Shown: positions 1 through 9,086, counted from the first letter of the stretch. The stretch is DNA of 33,022 bases from an uncultured Mucispirillum sp. (GCA_944324465.1 CALUWI010000001.1:1-33022); one strand, 5' to 3'. Translations and numbers: made by a program. Notes: generated by a model from the sequence alone, not told the origin.

Positions 1-114
1 TCTGGTATTCATAGAGCAGGATAGGTAAAAATATAATCATAGAAAACTGAATTTACAGACTTTTTTTCACAGGCTCTTTTTTATTAAGATAAATAATTTA
101 GTAATTATAATATA

Positions 115-1515
115 CTAGCATTTTACAGTTTCATTATTGTTCTTTAATACCGATTTCCAGTATTCTATAAATTCATTTTCAGATACTGTTATTTTATCAA
201 TAAAGTCCTGCATACAATTAATTTCACCCTGTGGTATCTTAAAACAATACTGATATACATATTCATCAGTATTTTTTTCTGGTATATTTAATTTACCATA
301 TGAAATATTACCTGCATGTTTATTATCAGCAGGATGCAAAAATACACCTTTTTTTAAACCTAATACATGCATATATGAGATTATCTGCATTCTATCATCT
401 CGGGCAATATCTTTCACTTCTTTAGCATGTTTATATTTTGCATCCATAACTATATCTAATGCACTTGAATAAAAATCTGGATAAGCCTGCCAATATTTAG
501 GTTTATTATCTTTATTTTTAAGCATACAAATCATGCCAACACCTTCTTTATTACGTGTATGGATAAAACTGCTGTCTATTTCACTTACTAAAGTATTCAG
601 ATATTCTTCCCATAGCCATGCAGCATCAAATAATACACCATATATTTTATTTTCTGCCCTGCCATATTTAAGCTCATCATCTTCCATTAATATTTGCAGA
701 CATATCTGTCTTAATGGTTCATATTCATAATAATACGGGTGAATATCTGATTTTAAATTATTATTTATTACCTGCTGCCTGTTTTTTTCAGAATATGTTG
801 GAGTAATACTTCTTATATCCTGCACTAAATCTGCCATATCATCACTTTCAAGCATCATACTAAACATTTTTAAATTGCTGATATATTCTATAGTATGGCG
901 GATAAGCTGATTAATATTATTATCATAGCTGTGCTCTCGCACATTATAAGCAATATTTCCAGTAAAAATAAAATTATGTTTTATGTGCCGTGCTATATCT
1001 ATTGTGCCTTTTACTTTACTGTCGTTATATTTATTCCATACATATTTTTTGTATAATCCTTGGCTTAATGCTTTCAAAAAATAATATTTAAAAAGATACG
1101 GCAGAAACTGAAAAGCCTTATTCCTGTCAGTTGCATGCTCTAATGTACTGATATTTATATTAAACACTTTTTGCAGCATATAATGTAGAAAATAATCATC
1201 GCCATTATCTTGTGCAAACCTAGAGCGGATAGAAAGCAGTGTATTTTGCGTTCCAACAAAGCCTGCAATATTATATGTGGTTAATTTATCACCAGATATG
1301 GTAAAAATACTGTTATTTTCCACATCATCTTTTAACTTATCTTCATTACAGTATATTAAAAAACCATCTTGATTTTTTAAATCACTGATTTTTTTACCAG
1401 ATATGTCATACAGCTCATTTAGCAATTCTTTAGGAAACTGTATTTTAAAAATTTCATCTAAAGATTTAGATTGCTTATTATCTTCTGTTTGACCATAAAG
1501 ATATGGATTACTCAT
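115..1515 (-). CDS. mcrC: McrC-type endonuclease subunit of a type IV (McrBC-like) restriction system
   Basis: This 466-residue protein looks like the nuclease partner of an McrB GTPase. Its C-terminal half carries a PD-(D/E)XK core: Pro346-Asp347, Asp354, and the DAKYK motif at 358-362, with Gln377 further on in a helix. That arrangement is typical of McrC. The first 300 residues match the usual McrC N-terminal part, which docks on the McrB hexamer, only in general character. It starts at ATG 1515, 9 nt after the mcrB stop, so the two genes are almost certainly co-transcribed with mcrB first, as in known McrBC loci. In that family the complex cuts DNA containing modified cytosines after GTP-driven translocation; the modification recognised here is unknown. 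The stop at 115-117 is TAG. No clear terminator is visible in the 114 bases that follow to the window edge. Confidence 0.85.
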   Translation of the reverse strand: MSNPYLYGQTEDNKQSKSLDEIFKIQFPKELLNELYDISGKKISDLKNQDGFLIYCNEDKLKDDVENNSIFTISGDKLTTYNIAGFVGTQNTLLSIRSRFAQDNGDDYFLHYMLQKVFNINISTLEHATDRNKAFQFLPYLFKYYFLKALSQGLYKKYVWNKYNDSKVKGTIDIARHIKHNFIFTGNIAYNVREHSYDNNINQLIRHTIEYISNLKMFSMMLESDDMADLVQDIRSITPTYSEKNRQQVINNNLKSDIHPYYYEYEPLRQICLQILMEDDELKYGRAENKIYGVLFDAAWLWEEYLNTLVSEIDSSFIHTRNKEGVGMICMLKNKDNKPKYWQAYPDFYSSALDIVMDAKYKHAKEVKDIARDDRMQIISYMHVLGLKKGVFLHPADNKHAGNISYGKLNIPEKNTDEYVYQYCFKIPQGEINCMQDFIDKITVSENEFIEYWKSVLKNNNETVKC

Positions 1516-1524
1516 AACAATACC

Positions 1525-3300
1525 TTATTCTGCTGTATCTTCGTTATTTTCTTTACAGTTTATTCCTGTTAAATCAAAATACTTATTTTTTATTTTATCA
1601 AAAATTTCTTCACCTGATTTTTTGCCACGAACATATTCATGAATAAGTCCTTTTAAATGGTTATCCCATAATTTTTGATATGCTTCTTTTATGCTTTCCT
1701 GGTCATTTACCTTATCATCATTAATATAATTATTAAGTTTTAAAAAGTATGAAGCACCGATTTGATACATTTCTCCAAGTGCATCTTTGTCTGCAATCAT
1801 TTTATTAAAACCATTAAGAACAGATGCTGCATTATTTATTTTTACATTTTTAAGTATTTCATCAGCAGTATCTTCTGGTTTTACTTCCTGCCATGCAAAG
1901 CGTCTGCGGATTGCAAAATCCATACTTTCCACACTTCTATCAATATCATTCATTGTGCCTATAATATATACATTTTCAGGAATATAAAAACCCTTTTCAA
2001 ATACATCACCACTTTCCACTAAATTTTGATATTGTGTTTCTACTTTCCCTTTTTCCCCACGATAGCCTAAATCAATAGCATAAAAAAGCTCACCAAGTAT
2101 TTTATTAATATCCCCACGATTGATTTCATCTATAACGAAAACGAAAGGTTTATTATTAAAATACTCATACATTGCATGTAAAAAACCATGCATATAAGTA
2201 TGTTCTCCTTCTTTTACACCAACTGAAGATATAAAAATTTCCATCTTTTTGTCTTTTAAATTAATGTAATTATTTATATAATTTTCATAATATTTTAATA
2301 TATCCTTATATGTTTTTGTAGAAAAACCATTATCTCCAGTGCCTGGAGTTCCTGCCTCAATCCTAACCCCTTCATCATTAAATTCTATTTTTGTAATTGG
2401 AGATTTATTCTCCTTTTCTGAAATATTTTGTATAGGGAAACTTCCATTCTCTTGAATGTATTTACCAATATATTCACAAAACCCTTTTATATCATTTTCA
2501 GAAATAATAGGTTTATAATTTTTAAGAGCCTTTATGCAAAACTCTTTAAAAGTGCCGTCTTTTCTTTCAAAACCATATGAATTACCTTCTTTAACTGGTC
2601 TAATACCTTCTACAAAGTCAGTATAATCATAAGATGGGTGAAACTGCACAAACTTATACTGATATTCAAATTTAGCTTTTTCGTCATCATTCATTTTATC
2701 AATGTTTTTATCTTCACCAAATATCATTTTTGCAGCAATCTGCTTTGCAAGATATGTTTTCCCTGTCCCCGGTGCACCTGTTAAGATAAGATTATAATTA
2801 CTTTCCAAAAGTTCTTGGCATTTATTTAATAAATCATTTTCATGATTATTTGAACTAGTTAAATCTAATTCTTCTAAATTATTTACTTTAAGAAATTCAT
2901 TAAAAAGTTTTTTATTTTCATAGTTTTGTATTTGTGAAATATTTTTTATTCTATAATAACTATCAGATATTAATTTTTTTATTAGTTCTAAATTTACAGG
3001 TTCTAACCATTTATCTATTTCTAAATACATTACAACTTCATCATAATCAATATTATATTTTTTTGCATCATCAGCATCATCAAATATTTTTAGTTCAGAA
3101 ATAAGTGCCTTTTTCATACAATTTTTGGATATACCTAACTTAATAAAATTACTCTTATCTTTAAGTATTATGTACGAACCTTCTGGAATATCTCTATATA
3201 CATCAACGAAAACGATTTTCTTTTCAATATTTTTTTCCCAATATGGCTCACTATCAATTCCCCACCTTGAACCAAATATAAATGCTTTTTTCTCTTCCAT
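1525..3300 (-). CDS. mcrB: McrB-type GTPase (AAA+ motor and specificity subunit)
   Basis: This 591-residue protein has a Walker A motif GAPGTGKT at 175-182, a Walker B stretch FVFVIDEINRGD at 386-397, and the McrB-type signature MNDIDRS at 450-456 followed by AIRRRFAW. Together these mark the AAA+ GTPase of McrBC systems, which forms a ring, translocates DNA and activates McrC. The roughly 150 residues before the P-loop would hold the DNA-recognition domain. I do not recognise that domain as the E. coli McrB N-terminal domain. It opens with a beta-rich segment (KKAFIFGSRWG, then KKIVFVDVYRDIPEGSYIIL) that could be an EVE/PUA-like base reader, but this is only a guess. Start ATG 3300 is preceded by AAGGAGG-like bases. 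mcrC follows after 9 nt. A long inverted repeat lies about 95 nt upstream and may be an operator. Confidence 0.88.
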   Translation of the reverse strand: MEEKKAFIFGSRWGIDSEPYWEKNIEKKIVFVDVYRDIPEGSYIILKDKSNFIKLGISKNCMKKALISELKIFDDADDAKKYNIDYDEVVMYLEIDKWLEPVNLELIKKLISDSYYRIKNISQIQNYENKKLFNEFLKVNNLEELDLTSSNNHENDLLNKCQELLESNYNLILTGAPGTGKTYLAKQIAAKMIFGEDKNIDKMNDDEKAKFEYQYKFVQFHPSYDYTDFVEGIRPVKEGNSYGFERKDGTFKEFCIKALKNYKPIISENDIKGFCEYIGKYIQENGSFPIQNISEKENKSPITKIEFNDEGVRIEAGTPGTGDNGFSTKTYKDILKYYENYINNYINLKDKKMEIFISSVGVKEGEHTYMHGFLHAMYEYFNNKPFVFVIDEINRGDINKILGELFYAIDLGYRGEKGKVETQYQNLVESGDVFEKGFYIPENVYIIGTMNDIDRSVESMDFAIRRRFAWQEVKPEDTADEILKNVKINNAASVLNGFNKMIADKDALGEMYQIGASYFLKLNNYINDDKVNDQESIKEAYQKLWDNHLKGLIHEYVRGKKSGEEIFDKIKNKYFDLTGINCKENNEDTAE

Positions 3301-3390
3301 AAAAGCCTCCTTATGATTTATAATAAACTATTATACCCTAAAACATCTTAATATCAAGCCAATTATTTACAAAAATATATTAAACATATT

Positions 3391-3413
3391 TAAGCGACAT
3401 TTAATGTCGTTTA
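3391..3413. promoter_or_regulatory. Near-perfect palindrome upstream of mcrB
   Basis: The arms CGACATT (3395-3401) and AATGTCG (3403-3409) are perfect inverted copies around one base. The symmetry extends to TAA/TTA at 3391-3393 and 3411-3413, with a G/T mismatch between. It lies between the upstream gene (stop 3468) and mcrB (start 3300). No T-tract follows on the minus strand, so an operator fits better than a terminator. The half-site (G)CGACA recurs upstream of the next two genes. Confidence 0.5.
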
Positions 3414-3467
3414 TTATTTTATTAAACAATAAAAATCATATACAATATACACTGCTTAATTTTTAAT

Positions 3468-4652
3468 TCACTTGCTGAATATCTGATGAATAATATTTTT
3501 AATAGATATTATTTTATCTGATAAATTATTAAAAGTTCTATCAAGCTCCCCAATTAATGTATTTTCATCCAGGCAGATTAAAGTATTAACATCAATATCT
3601 AACCTATGGATTAATAAATGCATATGCTCTCTTTCATTTTCTTCGTAAAGTAAATTATATTTATCATTAAATAATGAAATCAGCTTTTCTCTTAGCTGTT
3701 TTAATATATTATTTTTAATATATAATGATAAATAAATTTCTATTCCCACATTAGATATATCTAAATTAAAATATAATATATTTGAATCTTTATATAATAT
3801 TTCTATCAACTCATCATTTAACCCAGATGGTAAAAAAACAAAAGACGATGCATCTGCCTCACAATCCATTACGACAGCATTTTCAATAAAACTCTTATTT
3901 TTAAAAATATATGAAAGTAATTTTTTTCTATAATATGTAGAAGCAGCATATTGTATATTATTTATTTCTTCTGCATATCTGCTGTATATTTTCAGATATT
4001 TTTCCCACGGAATACCATCTTTGTTACAATTAAACACTGCAAACTCTTTCTCTCTTTCTCTGATATACTCATTTATAATAAATTTATAATGTTCATCTTT
4101 TATTTTTTCTTTAACCATATTTTTCATAATATTTATAATTTTATCAAATTTAATAGTATAAAATATATCAAATCTTTTACCAATATTTTCATTATCAATT
4201 ATTAAAACTGGTATTATTTGATAAGTATAATATAGCTGCTTTATATAATTTATTTGATTTATGATTTTTTCATAATTTTCTTTCCATTTAATTGAGTGCA
4301 TAAAATCAATAAATTCTGTTTCAATTATAAATATAAAAAATACTTTATTAGTAATACTTACTGCTGTAAGCTGCAAAGGCATATCATTTTGTGTTATATT
4401 TGTTTGATAATATCCCATTACATTTAAATCCATATAATTGTTACCATTGATTTCACATCTATCTTTGATAATTTCTATTATCTGCTTAATAAAATAATCT
4501 TCTAAGTTATGTTTTTCATAGGGATTAAGTAAATGTTTTATAAAATTATAATGTTCTTCATTTCTTTCAGAACAAGTTAATGAAAAAATATTAAACTTAT
4601 CATCATTTGAAATGCTTTCAAGTTCTTTTTTTAAACTTAATAATTTATTCAT
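3468..4652 (-). CDS. PD-(D/E)XK nuclease-superfamily-like protein, catalytic motif apparently degenerate (paralogue A)
   Basis: This is a 394-residue, Lys- and Asn-rich soluble protein. The N-terminal pattern FNIF...EEHYNFIKHLLNPYEKHNLEDYF resembles the family of predicted PD-(D/E)XK nucleases that begin with an 'E..HS..L..LL.P...HGLGD.FL' motif and are common in defence loci. In that family a 'RID......IENK' segment follows. Here the equivalent region reads FIFIIETEFIDFMHS: the expected catalytic Lys is Glu and the upstream Asp is not evident. It is clearly paralogous to the gene at 4801-5997; both share DYFIKQII, RYDIFYTI/RFDIFYTI and LKIYSRY. It may be a non-cutting sensor, inhibitor or structural partner. 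Assignment rests on motif resemblance only. Base composition is markedly more AT-rich than the ribosomal genes, which suggests transfer. The gap to mcrB is 167 nt. Confidence 0.5.
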   Translation of the reverse strand: MNKLLSLKKELESISNDDKFNIFSLTCSERNEEHYNFIKHLLNPYEKHNLEDYFIKQIIEIIKDRCEINGNNYMDLNVMGYYQTNITQNDMPLQLTAVSITNKVFFIFIIETEFIDFMHSIKWKENYEKIINQINYIKQLYYTYQIIPVLIIDNENIGKRFDIFYTIKFDKIINIMKNMVKEKIKDEHYKFIINEYIREREKEFAVFNCNKDGIPWEKYLKIYSRYAEEINNIQYAASTYYRKKLLSYIFKNKSFIENAVVMDCEADASSFVFLPSGLNDELIEILYKDSNILYFNLDISNVGIEIYLSLYIKNNILKQLREKLISLFNDKYNLLYEENEREHMHLLIHRLDIDVNTLICLDENTLIGELDRTFNNLSDKIISIKNIIHQIFSK

Positions 4653-4690
4653 AATATAACACCTGCTTTATTCTTAATGATATATTATCA

Positions 4691-4709
4691 GACGACAATA
4701 AAAGACGGT
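4691..4709. promoter_or_regulatory. Upstream element shared by the two nuclease-like paralogues (copy 1)
   Basis: The plus-strand sequence GACGACAATAAAAGACGGT lies 39 nt before the start at 4652. It matches 6041-6059 at 16 of 19 positions, while flanking sequence is not conserved. On the minus strand it ends in TTGTCG, which could serve as a -35 box. A shared operator or promoter is inferred. Confidence 0.45.
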
Positions 4710-4800
4710 GATGAATACAAATTTATCAAAACACCCTACATTAAATCTCTTTAAGTATAAAAAATGATGTAATATGATATATCAGGAAGCTGCTGCAATT

Positions 4801-5997
4801 CTATTTACCATATATTTCCAGCAGTATATTTTTAACAGAAACTATTTTATCATATAAATCTTCAAAAACTATATCTAGTCCTTGTGCTAACATTTCATGA
4901 TTAATATAAATCAGACTAAATGCATTTATATCAAATTTAAAAATAGTAATATGCAAATTTTCTTTTTGATTGTCTTGATAATTTAACTTATATTTATCAT
5001 TAAATAATGATACCAGATTTTGCTTTAATAATTTCAGCTTATCATCTATTGTATTTAGTGTGAAATATACCTCTATTTCATCAGTATATACATGAATATC
5101 AAAACCTATAATATATGATTTTTTATAATATAAATTTATAAATTCATCACCTAATCCAGAGGGTAAAAATGTAAAAGAAGGTGAACCATCTATATTGCAG
5201 TCCATTATTGTATCTTTTTCTATAAAATTTTTATTCTGAAAAAGAGATAAAAGAATTTTTTTAATATAATAAGTTGAACCATAATTCTGTATATTATATA
5301 CTTCTTTTGAATATCTGCTGTAAATTTTAAGATAATTTTTAAATAAAATTTCTTTTTTACTATGATTAAATTTGCTTTGCATCGCAAATTTCTTAACAAA
5401 ACCTTTATAATACTTATTTTTAAAGATTTCAGGTATATTTTCCATTATATTTATAATATCATTAAACATAATTGTATAAAATATATCATATCTTTTAGTA
5501 ATACTTTCATTATCAGTTATTAAAACAGGTATTAATTGATTTGGTTTAAAAAAATTTTTTAAAGAATTCAATCTACTTAATACCGCTTCATAATTTTTTT
5601 GAACAACTAGTGAATGTAATGGGTCAATATCCTCTGCTTCTATATAAAAAACAAATAAAATATTATTACTTATGCTGGATGCTATGATTTCATCTATTGC
5701 GGTAAAATATTTACTTTTGCTTGAGTTATAACCAACTTTAACCTGCAAATCCATATAACTTGTATCATTTATTTGAGATTTATCCTTTATAACATCAATA
5801 ATTTGCTTTATAAAATAATCTTTTAAATTATGTTTTTCTAATGGGTCAAGCAGATAGGCTATAAAGTCAGATTTGTAATGATAATTATAATGCTCATCAG
5901 GTTCATAAGGTTTCAAATCAGTAAAAATATTAAATTTCCTATGATTTTTTAAATCTTTTACAGCTTCTGCAAAATTTTTTGAATTATTATTTATCAT
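4801..5997 (-). CDS. PD-(D/E)XK nuclease-superfamily-like protein, catalytic Lys replaced (paralogue B)
   Basis: This 398-residue protein is a tandem paralogue of 3468-4652 with the same length and motif order. The N-terminal segment DEHYNYHYKSDFIAYLLDPLEKHNLKDYF fits the predicted-nuclease pattern better than the neighbour does. The putative core is TAIDEIIAS followed by FVFYIEAEDID: an Asp and a Glu stand in the expected places, but the usual ExK Lys is Glu. The C-terminal half is highly similar in outline to the paralogue, including SFTFLPSGLGDE versus SFVFLPSGLNDE. Start ATG 5997 has GGTGA 5 nt upstream. It is the first gene of the AT-rich block left of rplQ and has its own upstream element at 6041-6059, so it is probably transcribed separately from the ribosomal genes. 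The function is not established; a role beside McrBC is suggested only by adjacency. Confidence 0.5.
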   Translation of the reverse strand: MINNNSKNFAEAVKDLKNHRKFNIFTDLKPYEPDEHYNYHYKSDFIAYLLDPLEKHNLKDYFIKQIIDVIKDKSQINDTSYMDLQVKVGYNSSKSKYFTAIDEIIASSISNNILFVFYIEAEDIDPLHSLVVQKNYEAVLSRLNSLKNFFKPNQLIPVLITDNESITKRYDIFYTIMFNDIINIMENIPEIFKNKYYKGFVKKFAMQSKFNHSKKEILFKNYLKIYSRYSKEVYNIQNYGSTYYIKKILLSLFQNKNFIEKDTIMDCNIDGSPSFTFLPSGLGDEFINLYYKKSYIIGFDIHVYTDEIEVYFTLNTIDDKLKLLKQNLVSLFNDKYKLNYQDNQKENLHITIFKFDINAFSLIYINHEMLAQGLDIVFEDLYDKIVSVKNILLEIYGK

Positions 5998-6040
5998 GAA
6001 TCACCAGTCTAAATATTATATTAATAATAATACTACACTT

Positions 6041-6059
6041 GGCGACAATATAAGGCGGT
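6041..6059. promoter_or_regulatory. Upstream element shared by the two nuclease-like paralogues (copy 2)
   Basis: The plus-strand sequence GGCGACAATATAAGGCGGT lies 44 nt upstream of the start at 5997. It has the same bases as 4691-4709 except for three substitutions, and nearly the same distance to the start codon. This supports a conserved regulatory site rather than chance. Confidence 0.45.
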
Positions 6060-6136
6060 ACTATAAATATAAATTATATATTTATTTCTACTGTTTTAGA
6101 ATGTTGATAAAAATATAACAAGCAGTTTATGCAGAT

Positions 6137-6166
6137 GATAAAAAAGGGGCTTTTAAAAGCCCCTTA
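6137..6166 (-). terminator. Rho-independent terminator after rplQ
   Basis: The inverted repeat AAGGGGCTTTT/AAAAGCCCCTT at 6144-6165 is perfect and is followed on the minus strand by a T-run (6139-6145). It starts 3 nt beyond the rplQ stop and closes the secY-to-rplQ transcription unit. Confidence 0.9.
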
Positions 6167-6168
6167 AA

Positions 6169-6534
6169 TTATTTTTTGATTTCTTCTACAAATTCAATGA
6201 TTGCCATTTCAGCATTATCGCCCGCGCGACGGCCAGTTTTTAATACTCTAGTATATCCGCCGTTTCTGTCTTTGAAAACAGGAGCGATTTCATGGAAAAG
6301 TTTTCTAACACTTTCAGCATGAGGGAGTTTTTTAAGAGCTAATCTTCTTGCAGGAACATCGCCTTTTTTAGCAAGAGTGATTAATGGCTCAACAACACCT
6401 CTTAAAACTTTTGCTTTATCAAGTGTAGTTTCTATTTTACCATTTTCTATTAAAGACACTGTCATATTGCGGAAAGTAGCAATACGGTGAGATGTCTTCA
6501 TTCTAAACTTGTTATTAACCACATTGTGTCTCAT
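6169..6534 (-). CDS. rplQ: 50S ribosomal protein L17
   Basis: This 121-residue protein opens with MRHNVVNNKFRMKTSHRIA and ends in VEEIKK. Both the opening and the central GGYTRVLKTGRR segment are diagnostic for L17, a large-subunit protein near the exit tunnel. It starts at ATG 6534, which overlaps the rpoA stop codon, so it is translationally coupled to rpoA. It is the last gene of the alpha-operon part, as in most bacteria, and is followed by a strong terminator. Confidence 0.97.
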   Translation of the reverse strand: MRHNVVNNKFRMKTSHRIATFRNMTVSLIENGKIETTLDKAKVLRGVVEPLITLAKKGDVPARRLALKKLPHAESVRKLFHEIAPVFKDRNGGYTRVLKTGRRAGDNAEMAIIEFVEEIKK

Positions 6535-7541
6535 TATTCAACCTCAGTATCCTTTTTCTTATAGCCTAAACTCTCTAAATCCATACCAAGGCTTAAACCT
6601 AAGTCAGAAAGAACTTTTTTAATTTCTTCCAGTGATTTTCTGCCAAAGTTTTTAGTTTTCAGCATTTCGCCGTCAGTTTTGCTGCACAGCTCATGGAGAG
6701 TTTTAATATTAGCATTTTTAAGACAGTTATATGCACGAACAGAAAGCTCTAATTCTTCAATGCTGTTATCAAGCATTTCAAGAATCTGGCTGTTACCTCT
6801 GCTCTCTTCAACATCTGCCTCTTCTTCATCTTTTTCTTCAAAGTTTATAAACTGAGTCATGTAGTCTTTAACTATTTTTGCTGCAAAAGCCATTGCTTCT
6901 TCTGGTCTAACAGAACCATCAGTATCAATTTCTAATATCAGCTTATCATAATCAGTACTTTGCCCAACACGAGCATTTTCTACATGATAATTTACTCTTT
7001 TAATAGGAGTAAATATAGCGTCAATAGGCATTATATCGATTTCGTTATTGAATTTATTTTCAAATTCGCCGCTAGGAACATATCCAATGCCTCTTTCTAC
7101 AATAAGCTCCATATATAACTCATAGTTATCATCGCTTATTGTTAAAATATGCTGTTCAGGGTCAAGCACTTCTACAGTGCCATCACTCTGGATATCGCCT
7201 GCAGTAACAGGACCTTTGCCTTTTTTCTTAATAAACACCTTAGTTTGTTCAGGTATACTTGAACATAATGTAAGGTCTTTAATATTTAAGAGAATCTCTA
7301 CTACATCCTCAATGACGCCTGGAATAGTTGAAAACTCATTTGTAACTCCGGAAATACGCACACCAACAACGGCGGTGCCTTCAATAGAAGAAAGCATAAC
7401 TCGTCTTAAAGCGTTACCAATAGTAGTTCCAAACCCTTTTTCATATGGCTCAATAATAAATTTGCCAGAAGTGCTTGAAACTTGACCAACCGGTTCAATA
7501 CTTTTAGGTTTTATTAAATTCCTAAAATTCATCATTATCAT
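6534..7541 (-). CDS. rpoA: DNA-directed RNA polymerase subunit alpha
   Basis: This 335-residue protein has the full two-domain layout. The N-terminal dimerisation domain contains EPYEKGFGTTIGNALRRVML near residue 32 and the SIEGTAVVGVRI motif. An acidic linker (EEKDEEEADVEE, about 238-248) leads to the C-terminal DNA-contact domain with SVRAYNCLKNANI and KNFGRKSLEEI. ATG 7541 was kept as start, with GGAGG about 11 nt upstream; ATGs two and three codons later are possible. It sits between rpsD and rplQ in the classical alpha-operon order. Length and motifs are normal. Confidence 0.97.
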   Translation of the reverse strand: MIMMNFRNLIKPKSIEPVGQVSSTSGKFIIEPYEKGFGTTIGNALRRVMLSSIEGTAVVGVRISGVTNEFSTIPGVIEDVVEILLNIKDLTLCSSIPEQTKVFIKKKGKGPVTAGDIQSDGTVEVLDPEQHILTISDDNYELYMELIVERGIGYVPSGEFENKFNNEIDIMPIDAIFTPIKRVNYHVENARVGQSTDYDKLILEIDTDGSVRPEEAMAFAAKIVKDYMTQFINFEEKDEEEADVEESRGNSQILEMLDNSIEELELSVRAYNCLKNANIKTLHELCSKTDGEMLKTKNFGRKSLEEIKKVLSDLGLSLGMDLESLGYKKKDTEVE

Positions 7542-7569
7542 AGGTAATGCATCCTCCGCTTTAAAAGCG

Positions 7570-8196
7570 TTATTTAGAGTAGAGCTCTACGATGAGCGAT
7601 TCCTGAATATCGTAAGCGATATCAGTTCTTTCTGGCAGACGGTTAATTTCTGCTTTAAAGTTTTGCTTATCGAGAGTTATCCATTCTGGAATTCCTCTAC
7701 CTGCAGCAGTATCAAGAGATTCAATTATTCTTGCATGGTTTCTGCTTTTTTCTTTAACTTCTACTACCATTCCAGGTTTAACTAAGAATGATGGAATACT
7801 TACTTTTTTGCCATTTACAGTAAAATGTTCATGTTTTACCATTTGACGAGCTTCTTTGCGGCTTGAAGCAAAACCAGCTCTGTAAACAACATTATCAAGA
7901 CGGCGTTCTAAGAATTGAAGTAATACTTCACCAGTAATGCCTTCTACAGAAGACGCTTTCTCAAAATACCTGCGGAATTGAGATTCTAATACGCCGTAAA
8001 TTCTTTTTGCTTTTTGTTTTTCGCGAAGCTGAACACCATAGTCGCTTAATTTTTTATGCAGTTTGCCATGTTGACCTGGTGCGTATTCTTTTCTTTCAAA
8101 AGCACATTTGTCTTTGTAACAACGTTCGCCTTTAAGAAAAAGCTTCATATTTTCGCGTCTGCAAAGTTTGCAGTTTGCACCTGTATATCTAGCCAA
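7570..8196 (-). CDS. rpsD: 30S ribosomal protein S4
   Basis: This 208-residue protein is S4, a primary 16S rRNA binder of the small-subunit body. The N-terminus has two CxxC-like pairs (CKLCRREN and CYKDKC), which mark the zinc-binding C+ form of S4. The S4 RNA-binding domain follows with [22 protein letters not shown]. It lies between rpsK (11 nt away) and rpoA. In several bacteria S4 autoregulates this operon; no matching leader structure was identified here. Confidence 0.97.
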   Translation of the reverse strand: MARYTGANCKLCRRENMKLFLKGERCYKDKCAFERKEYAPGQHGKLHKKLSDYGVQLREKQKAKRIYGVLESQFRRYFEKASSVEGITGEVLLQFLERRLDNVVYRAGFASSRKEARQMVKHEHFTVNGKKVSIPSFLVKPGMVVEVKEKSRNHARIIESLDTAAGRGIPEWITLDKQNFKAEINRLPERTDIAYDIQESLIVELYSK

Positions 8197-8207
8197 GGTA
8201 TCCTCTC

Positions 8208-8594
8208 CTAAACTCTTCTTTTCTTAATAGGACGGCATCCGTTATGTGGAACGGGTGTAATGTCTCTAATAACAGTAATCTTGATTCCAGCTGCTTGAAT
8301 TGCTCTAATTGCACTTTCTCTGCCAGAACCCGGACCTTTAACACTAACTTCAACTTCTCTCATACCGAAATCAACAGCTTTTTTTGCTGCATTTTCAGCT
8401 GCAAGTTGAGCAGCGAAAGGAGTGGATTTCCTTGAGTTTTTAAAATTTTCTGTTCCGCCAGTTGCCCAGCATACTACATTACCTTTTACATCAGTAAAAG
8501 CAACATGTGTGTTGTTGAATGTAGAATTAATATGAGCTATACCCCTTGGTACACTCTTTTTTTCTTTTTTACCTGATTTTCTAGGACCTGCCAT
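8208..8594 (-). CDS. rpsK: 30S ribosomal protein S11
   Basis: This 128-residue protein contains [34 protein letters not shown] and the C-terminal [18 protein letters not shown], all characteristic of S11 in the 30S platform. ATG 8594 has GGAGG 5 nt upstream. It is separated from rpsM by an unusually long 112-nt gap. Confidence 0.97.
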   Translation of the reverse strand: MAGPRKSGKKEKKSVPRGIAHINSTFNNTHVAFTDVKGNVVCWATGGTENFKNSRKSTPFAAQLAAENAAKKAVDFGMREVEVSVKGPGSGRESAIRAIQAAGIKITVIRDITPVPHNGCRPIKKRRV

Positions 8595-8706
8595 GGTTCC
8601 TCCAAAGTAGCATTATGACAGACTATTAACTTTTTATTGAATACCCTTTAACAGGTAGTCCAGCTAATATCTGCGCAGTGTCTTATAATAAGACAACTAT
8701 CAAGTT
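8595..8706 (-). other. rpsM-rpsK spacer with a 7-bp stem-loop
   Basis: The 112-nt spacer is long for this tightly packed operon. It contains a perfect hairpin, TGTCTTA/TAAGACA with a 3-nt loop, at 8679-8695 just after the rpsM stop. No T-tract follows it. A weak promoter-like CATAAT lies close to rpsK. It could be an RNA-processing or regulatory site for the downstream rpsK-rpsD-rpoA-rplQ genes; nothing decides between these. Confidence 0.35.
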
Positions 8707-9075
8707 TTACTTCCTTTTTATACCGCGTTTACCAGCAAGACCACGACGAGTTCTTGCATTAGAACGAGTTTTTTGTCCTCTAACTGGAAGACCCATTTTA
8801 TGTCTCCAGCCGCGGTAACAGTTTATTTCCATAAGGCGCTTGATAGCAAGGCCGATTTCTTTGCGTAAATCGCCTTCCACCTTATAGTTTTCCTCTAATA
8901 ATTTTCTGATTGAGGAAATTTCCTGCTCTGTTAACTCAGCCACTCTTTTGTTACTATCGATACCTGTTTCTTCGATAAGTTTGCGGGCTGTACTTCTACC
9001 TACTCCATAAATGTAGGTAAGACCGATTTCTACTTTCTTGTTATTTGGAATGTCAACTCCGGCTACTCGCGCCAC
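8707..9075 (-). CDS. rpsM: 30S ribosomal protein S13
   Basis: This 122-residue protein begins [21 protein letters not shown] and ends in [13 protein letters not shown]...KRGIKRK, the standard S13 head protein that contacts P-site tRNA. It follows rpmJ by 11 nt. The sequence is of family-typical length with nothing unusual. Confidence 0.97.
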   Translation of the reverse strand: MARVAGVDIPNNKKVEIGLTYIYGVGRSTARKLIEETGIDSNKRVAELTEQEISSIRKLLEENYKVEGDLRKEIGLAIKRLMEINCYRGWRHKMGLPVRGQKTRSNARTRRGLAGKRGIKRK

Positions 9076-9086
9076 TATTCGCCTCC

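Noticed and set aside
1-114. Possible terminator or gene after mcrC
   Set aside because: No inverted repeat with T-run and no reading frame of note could be found in this edge segment.
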